A DNA stretch of 10,717 nt from Ahrensia sp. (lineage in GTDB: Bacteria; Pseudomonadota; Alphaproteobacteria; Rhizobiales; Rhizobiaceae): the NCBI GenBank assembly GCA_024639025.1, contig JAHEJF010000027.1, positions 1-10,717 on the forward strand, in the 5' to 3' direction. Shown piece by piece: positions 7,164 to 10,717 of the stretch (position 1 is its first letter; each line of letters opens with the position of its first letter). The notes under the pieces are model-generated. The model searched no databases, was not told the DNA's origin, and saw only the letters and a list, made by a program, of their open reading frames with translations. The translations under genes and the position numbers were made by a program.

Positions 7164-8444
7164 TTACTTCTTCAACTTCGAAAGGATACCCTTGAGGCCG
7201 CCCTTGGATTTGGTCGCAACCACACCCCGTCCCGTCACGATGTGCGCGAGATCAGACAATGTCGCCACGATTGGGCTGGCGCTGTCAGATTCAGCAAGCA
7301 TTCGTCCGTTGTTCGATGCTGTGCCGAACAATTGCGGGTCAAACGGAATGACTGCTGCTGCGTCCATATCAAGTGAATCAAGGAAATCGCTGACCGAGAT
7401 CTCCGGACGCTTGGGCACGCCGACCTGATTGATAACAAGCTTTGGTGCAAAATCGTTCGGACGAAGCTTTTTGAGCGTGTCGACCATGTTCTTGGCATTG
7501 CGCAAGTTGGCCAGCTCCGGCGTGGCAACAATCACGACCTCGTCTGCAGTCTCGAGCGTGCGACGTGTCCATCCGTTCCAAACATGTGGAATATCCAGAA
7601 CGACGGCAGGAGCCGAACGCTGCGCGACATCAACCAGTTGCGTGAATGCTTCTGCATCAAAATCGTAGACCTTATCCAGCATTGAAGGCGCGGCGAGCAA
7701 AGACAAATGCTCAGCGCATGTAGCCAGCAGTCGGTCAAGATAGACCTCGTCGATGCGGTCGGTGGAAAAGACTGCTTCTGCGATGCCTTGAGCCGGATCC
7801 TGGTCGAAGTTGATGTTGGCGGTGCCAAAGGGCAGGTCCATATCGGCCACCACAACGCCGCTTTCAAACAATGTGGCAATTGACCAGGCAACATTGTGTG
7901 CAATTGTCGAGGACCCGACGCCTCCTTTTGCACCCATGAAGGCCAATGTGCGTCCGAGCGGTTCAGCCTCAGGGTCCGTGAAAAGCGTGGTGATGATCGT
8001 CATGATATCGGCGATGGATACCGGCGCCACCAAATATTCAGAAATGCCGTTCCGCTTGAGATCGCGATACAGGGAAACATCGTTGTGGTGTCCGATGATG
8101 ACCACATGTGTTGATGGATCACATACTTCAGCGAGTGCACCCAGACCATTCATCAGTTCGTCCGGCACCAGGGTCGTCTCGAGAATGATCAGATTGGGCG
8201 TCGGTGCGGACTGGTAGAACTCAACAGCTGCGCCCAAGCCACCCATGTAGACACGGGCCTGCGCCTTGACCATTCTGCGGTCTTCGGCCATGCGTTCGAT
8301 TGGTCCGGCCACACCCTGGGTTTCGCAAAACGCCTGGATTGTGATGCGCGGTACCGGGCGAACATCGCGCAACGAATCGGGTTCGACTGCTGTTTCAGCA
8401 ACATCGGCTACTTCAATTTCTGGGTTAAACGCTGCGTCTGACAT
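7164..8444 (-). CDS. cpaE: Tad pilus localisation ATPase CpaE (TadZ-like)
   Basis: A 426-residue MinD/ParA-superfamily protein that, in relatives, places the Tad machine at the cell pole. Residues about 34-155 look like a receiver fold, but the usual phospho-Asp position reads Glu89 in LIILETTLVPDELMNGL, so it is probably a pseudo-receiver. The ATPase domain begins near 166: the deviant Walker A is GAKGGVGSST (171-180), keeping the signature Lys173 but having Ser178 where MinD has the second Lys. Next come the switch motif VVADMDLPFG (Asp201, Asp203) and AVVLDIPHVWNGWT (about 280-293). The tail GGLKGILSKLKK is amphipathic and basic. I start at the ATG 8442-8444, since GAGGG lies 8 nt upstream. 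An in-frame GTG three codons earlier would overlap that site. It follows cpaD after 74 bp and precedes cpaF by 27 bp. Confidence 0.94.
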   Translation of the reverse strand: MSDAAFNPEIEVADVAETAVEPDSLRDVRPVPRITIQAFCETQGVAGPIERMAEDRRMVKAQARVYMGGLGAAVEFYQSAPTPNLIILETTLVPDELMNGLGALAEVCDPSTHVVIIGHHNDVSLYRDLKRNGISEYLVAPVSIADIMTIITTLFTDPEAEPLGRTLAFMGAKGGVGSSTIAHNVAWSIATLFESGVVVADMDLPFGTANINFDQDPAQGIAEAVFSTDRIDEVYLDRLLATCAEHLSLLAAPSMLDKVYDFDAEAFTQLVDVAQRSAPAVVLDIPHVWNGWTRRTLETADEVVIVATPELANLRNAKNMVDTLKKLRPNDFAPKLVINQVGVPKRPEISVSDFLDSLDMDAAAVIPFDPQLFGTASNNGRMLAESDSASPIVATLSDLAHIVTGRGVVATKSKGGLKGILSKLKK

Positions 8445-8452
8445 AATTTCCA

Positions 8453-8457
8453 CCCTC
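8453..8457 (-). promoter_or_regulatory. Shine-Dalgarno choosing the ATG start of cpaE
   Basis: On the minus strand GAGGG lies 8 nt before the ATG at 8442-8444. The alternative GTG at 8451-8453 overlaps this site and has no Shine-Dalgarno of its own at a workable distance. Confidence 0.6.
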
Positions 8458-8495
8458 GGGGGTACACTTCGTTAAAATCTCAATCTCGATGCAAA

Positions 8496-8512
8496 TGCCG
8501 GCGGTGCCGGCA
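8496..8512 (-). other. Intercistronic hairpin between cpaD and cpaE
   Basis: TGCCGGC (8496-8502) and GCCGGCA (8506-8512) form a perfect 7-bp stem with a 3-nt loop, starting 6 nt after the cpaD stop codon. On the minus strand it is followed only by TTTGC, so it is at best a weak terminator. It may instead act as an attenuator or an RNA-processing or 3'-end-protecting structure inside the operon. Confidence 0.45.
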
Positions 8513-8518
8513 CTCACG

Positions 8519-9163
8519 TTAATTGCCTTGGTAGGCCTCAATCACAGCACCGCGATTTGCTGCATCAATCGGGCTTTGTTTTCTTGGTCCCAGCAAATCG
8601 CCGGGATTGCTGATCTGGGCGGCCAGATTGTTTTGGCTGGAGCAGCCAAAGTCTGAATAATTCCGGTTCTCACCTGTTTCCAGAATGTCGGCGTCCCACT
8701 GACCACATTGATTGGTGGAAGCCGTAACGCCCCTGAAGGAGAGCCGAATGGGTGCGGACAATCCGTGCTGGCTGGCGTTATAGGTCTGGATCGCCATGTT
8801 GCCGCGGCTACCGCCGCCTTGTTCCAGCGCATGGACAATCTGGTTCTGAACCCTTTGGGCTGCAGCAGCATTTGCTGAACCCGAGGGCAGAAGCATCACG
8901 ATTGTTCCAGTGCCCGAGTTTGAGAAATTCGTGGCGAACGCCCTGACGTTGCTGATGGTTGCTTCGTTCAGTCTCTGCGCGCCTGAGGCAACAGGAATAT
9001 CCAAAGTCTGTTCTTTCTCCGCCAATATGATCGGATGCCTCTTGGTGTAATCAGAAGGCACGCTGCCAACGGTGAAGCTGTCACGCTTGCCCATTGTACA
9101 AGCCGAGAGCATCGTGACGCACAGCAGGACACCTGTTGATGATGCGATTTTTCCAGCGAACAT
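8519..9163 (-). CDS. cpaD: CpaD-family Tad pilus lipoprotein
   Basis: A 214-residue outer-membrane lipoprotein of the alphaproteobacterial Tad system, thought to assist the CpaC secretin. The lipoprotein signal ends in lipobox LSAC with Cys22. The periplasmic part shows the family hallmarks: SDYTKRHPIILAEKEQTLDIPV (36-57), the middle segment with MLLPSGSANA and a Ser/Gly-rich stretch, and the conserved carboxy-terminal CGQWDADI (153-160) and NRNYSDFGCSSQNNLAAQISNPGDLLGPR (166-194). Cys153 and Cys174 could form a disulfide. A GGAG 8 nt before the ATG (9161-9163) supports the start. The gene lies 14 bp after cpaC, consistent with co-transcription. Confidence 0.94.
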   Translation of the reverse strand: MFAGKIASSTGVLLCVTMLSACTMGKRDSFTVGSVPSDYTKRHPIILAEKEQTLDIPVASGAQRLNEATISNVRAFATNFSNSGTGTIVMLLPSGSANAAAAQRVQNQIVHALEQGGGSRGNMAIQTYNASQHGLSAPIRLSFRGVTASTNQCGQWDADILETGENRNYSDFGCSSQNNLAAQISNPGDLLGPRKQSPIDAANRGAVIEAYQGN

Positions 9164-9177
9164 TTTGCGTACTCCGA

Positions 9178-10683
9178 TTACTTGTAAATGAAGCCAACAG
9201 CGCCGTGATAGCGGCCATTTGGCATTTTTTGATCAACGCTGCCGTAGATGCGGTTCACCCTGCCAAGCAGGTTGGCGGATGCATCGGAAGCTGGCATGAA
9301 ATTGTCTGTTGGTAATGCGATCTGAGAGGCAGCCACTGGGCGCACCAGATAAGGCGTTACCATGATGACAAGCTCTGATTCGCTGCGCACAAAGTCGCGG
9401 CTTCTGAACAGTGTTCCCAGTACCGGCAGTTTTGACAGTCCAGGGAAGCCGCTCACAACTTGGCGCACATCATCGCGAATGAGCCCGGCAATCATCATTG
9501 AGCCACCAGATGGCAATTCTACAGTCGTTTCAGCCTCGCGGCGACGCAGTGAAAGAATGTTGGTGCTCTGACCGTTGGAGACACCGATCGACAATTGGTT
9601 GGTCCCATCAGAAGTCGGTTCGGACACTTCGGTCTTGATTCTCAGGCTGATGCGACCGGGAGAAAGCACAACTGGCGTGAATTCAAGGCCAACTCCATAC
9701 TCAACTTCTTTGAAGTCATAAGTGATTTGGTTGTCGTCATCGACGGTAGAGCCATCAACGATCTTGTACTCGCCACCTGCAAAGAATTTGGCTGATTCAC
9801 CCGAAATCGCCGTCAGTGTTGGCGCAGACAGGGTTTTCATGACCCCGGCCTGTTCCATCGCACTGAAATATGAATCCAGGTTCAGGGCGCCAACGGCCCC
9901 TGAAATATTGAAGCCAGAGTTGGAAATTGACTTGCCAAGCGCACCGGCGACATTGTCTGAAATGCCATTGAAAGAAATACCGCTGGAGCCCGTTCCCGAG
10001 CCAAGAAGATTGATGCCCAATTGCTTCATGACAGAGCGTTGAATCTCCGCAACAGTCACTTTCAGCGTGACCTGGTCACCGCCTGCAATGTCGATCAGGT
10101 TCACAATCTGGCTGCTGCCAGATGTGAAGAAAGAGAAGAAATCCTGGTTTGTCGCGTCGCCACCCTTCACAAAAATCTCTGCAAGCTTGGCGGCCTTTGC
10201 CGAATCCTGGGGAGTTTGCACGGTACCGGTCAAGACAATGTTATCATTGATGATTTCGGTCTTGATGTTGGAACCCTCAACGAAACGCGCCAAGTACCGG
10301 TCCAATCCGGCCACATCGCGTTCGATCTGCAATTCAAGGCTCACAACCTGATTACCTGCTTTGTCGAAAACGAAAATGTTTGTTTCACCCACTTCCTTGC
10401 CAAACAGGTAGATGCGCCTGGCAGTGCGTGTCACAGCATCAGCAACTTCCGGATTTGCAACCAAAATGTCATGGGCGTCAGCAGGCAGGTCGACCACCAG
10501 CGATTTGTTCAAACCCAGTTTGATTCGCTCTGAACCCTGTGATGACTGCTTGACCTTGATCATGTTTTGAGCAGCAGCCTTTTGGACGCCCAGAATTGTG
10601 TTGTCGGCGGGCGCCATTGCCGCGACGGCGAACAAAGCACCGGTGCACCAAAGGGTCTTAAGGCATTTTGCAGCATTCGACAT
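9178..10683 (-). CDS. cpaC: Tad pilus outer-membrane secretin CpaC (RcpA)
   Basis: A 501-residue type II/III secretin-family protein forming the outer-membrane channel for the Flp pilus. It has an export signal (Lys-containing start, hydrophobic LWCTGALFAVAAMAPA, cleavage probably after APA at 26 or AAAQ at 39). A pilus-type amino-terminal domain covers about 43-120 (KSLVVDLPADAHDILVANPEVADAV, then RRIYLFGKEVGETNIFVFD). A BON-like segment follows at about 121-175 (IVLTGTVQTPQDSAKAAKLAE). The secretin core is at about 205-450, ending in the signature LPVLGTLFRSRDFVRSESELVIMVTPYLVRP (419-449). A Gly/Ser-rich stretch (228-265) lies where the gate loops are expected. Length is normal for the family. 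The ATG at 10681-10683 has only a weak AGAG upstream. It is the first operon gene in the window; cpaB is expected beyond the right edge. Confidence 0.96.
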   Translation of the reverse strand: MSNAAKCLKTLWCTGALFAVAAMAPADNTILGVQKAAAQNMIKVKQSSQGSERIKLGLNKSLVVDLPADAHDILVANPEVADAVTRTARRIYLFGKEVGETNIFVFDKAGNQVVSLELQIERDVAGLDRYLARFVEGSNIKTEIINDNIVLTGTVQTPQDSAKAAKLAEIFVKGGDATNQDFFSFFTSGSSQIVNLIDIAGGDQVTLKVTVAEIQRSVMKQLGINLLGSGTGSSGISFNGISDNVAGALGKSISNSGFNISGAVGALNLDSYFSAMEQAGVMKTLSAPTLTAISGESAKFFAGGEYKIVDGSTVDDDNQITYDFKEVEYGVGLEFTPVVLSPGRISLRIKTEVSEPTSDGTNQLSIGVSNGQSTNILSLRRREAETTVELPSGGSMMIAGLIRDDVRQVVSGFPGLSKLPVLGTLFRSRDFVRSESELVIMVTPYLVRPVAASQIALPTDNFMPASDASANLLGRVNRIYGSVDQKMPNGRYHGAVGFIYK

Positions 10684-10717
10684 TGATTTGCTCTTGTTTG
10701 ATTGACGGGTTGTGATT
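10684..10717 (-). other. Leader of cpaC up to the window edge
   Basis: Only 34 bp precede cpaC. They contain a weak purine-rich ribosome site and no terminator or promoter that I can support. The operon probably continues upstream, outside the window. Confidence 0.4.

Noticed and set aside
7911..7913. Loss of the second Walker A Lys in CpaE as a sign of a decayed gene
   Set aside because: CpaE/TadZ proteins commonly deviate here, the frame is intact, and the rest of the ATPase domain is well kept.
8445..8453. GTG start for cpaE three codons upstream
   Set aside because: The GTG overlaps the likely Shine-Dalgarno GAGGG, which is ideally spaced from the ATG at 8442-8444.
10021..10533. 170-codon open frame on the plus strand, opposite cpaC
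   Set aside because: It is a shadow of the secretin gene, with no ribosome site or protein features of its own.
1..10717. CRISPR arrays, insertion sequences, tRNA genes, prophage or defence genes
   Set aside because: No regularly spaced repeats, transposase motifs, cloverleaf structures or phage or defence-protein signatures were seen on either strand. The genes form an ordinary chromosomal locus.

Overview
The window is a piece of an alphaproteobacterial chromosome, most likely Hyphomicrobiales (Rhizobiales) or a close relative. This rests on the Caulobacter/rhizobium-type tight-adherence (Tad/Cpa) proteins, the CpaD-family lipoprotein, the rhizobial-type SH3-NlpC/P60 hydrolase, moderate GC by eye, and a CtrA-like TTAA-N7-TTAR element. 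No species can be named from the sequence alone. There are no tRNA or rRNA genes, CRISPR arrays or insertion sequences, and no broken genes. The only partial gene is cut by the left window edge.

Right two-thirds (3560-10683, minus strand): the core of a Flp/Tad type IVc pilus operon, transcribed right to left as cpaC (outer-membrane secretin), cpaD (lipoprotein), cpaE (TadZ-like MinD-family localisation ATPase), cpaF (secretion ATPase), tadB and tadC (paired inner-membrane platform proteins). Spacing is tight (12-74 bp), and the tadC Shine-Dalgarno overlaps the tadB stop codon. A hairpin sits between cpaD and cpaE. A rho-independent terminator on the minus strand (3401-3430) closes the operon. 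The expected upstream genes (Flp pilin, prepilin peptidase CpaA, CpaB) would lie beyond the right edge. Minor pilins (TadE/F/G) are not in the window.

Middle (2485-3371, plus strand): tadD, a TPR lipoprotein of the same machine. It is transcribed on its own, convergent to tadC, and has its own strong terminator. Two terminators facing opposite ways therefore separate the two Tad transcripts.

Left third (1-2340, minus strand): an M17 leucyl-aminopeptidase-family gene divergent from tadD, then a small MarR-family regulator, then the 5' part of a two-SH3 NlpC/P60 (C40) cysteine peptidase. The last two overlap by 4 bp through a TTG start. None of the three shows a signal peptide. They could form a cytoplasmic peptide or muropeptide-processing unit, which is an inference. 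The shared 144-bp divergent region (2341-2484) holds GTTAAC repeats resembling CtrA half-sites and a 12-bp dyad.

I see no radically new system here. This is a well-formed Tad locus beside a peptidase cassette. The points most worth checking are the muropeptide-recycling hypothesis, the M17 signature substitution, the CpaE pseudo-receiver and amphipathic tail, and the regulatory sites.
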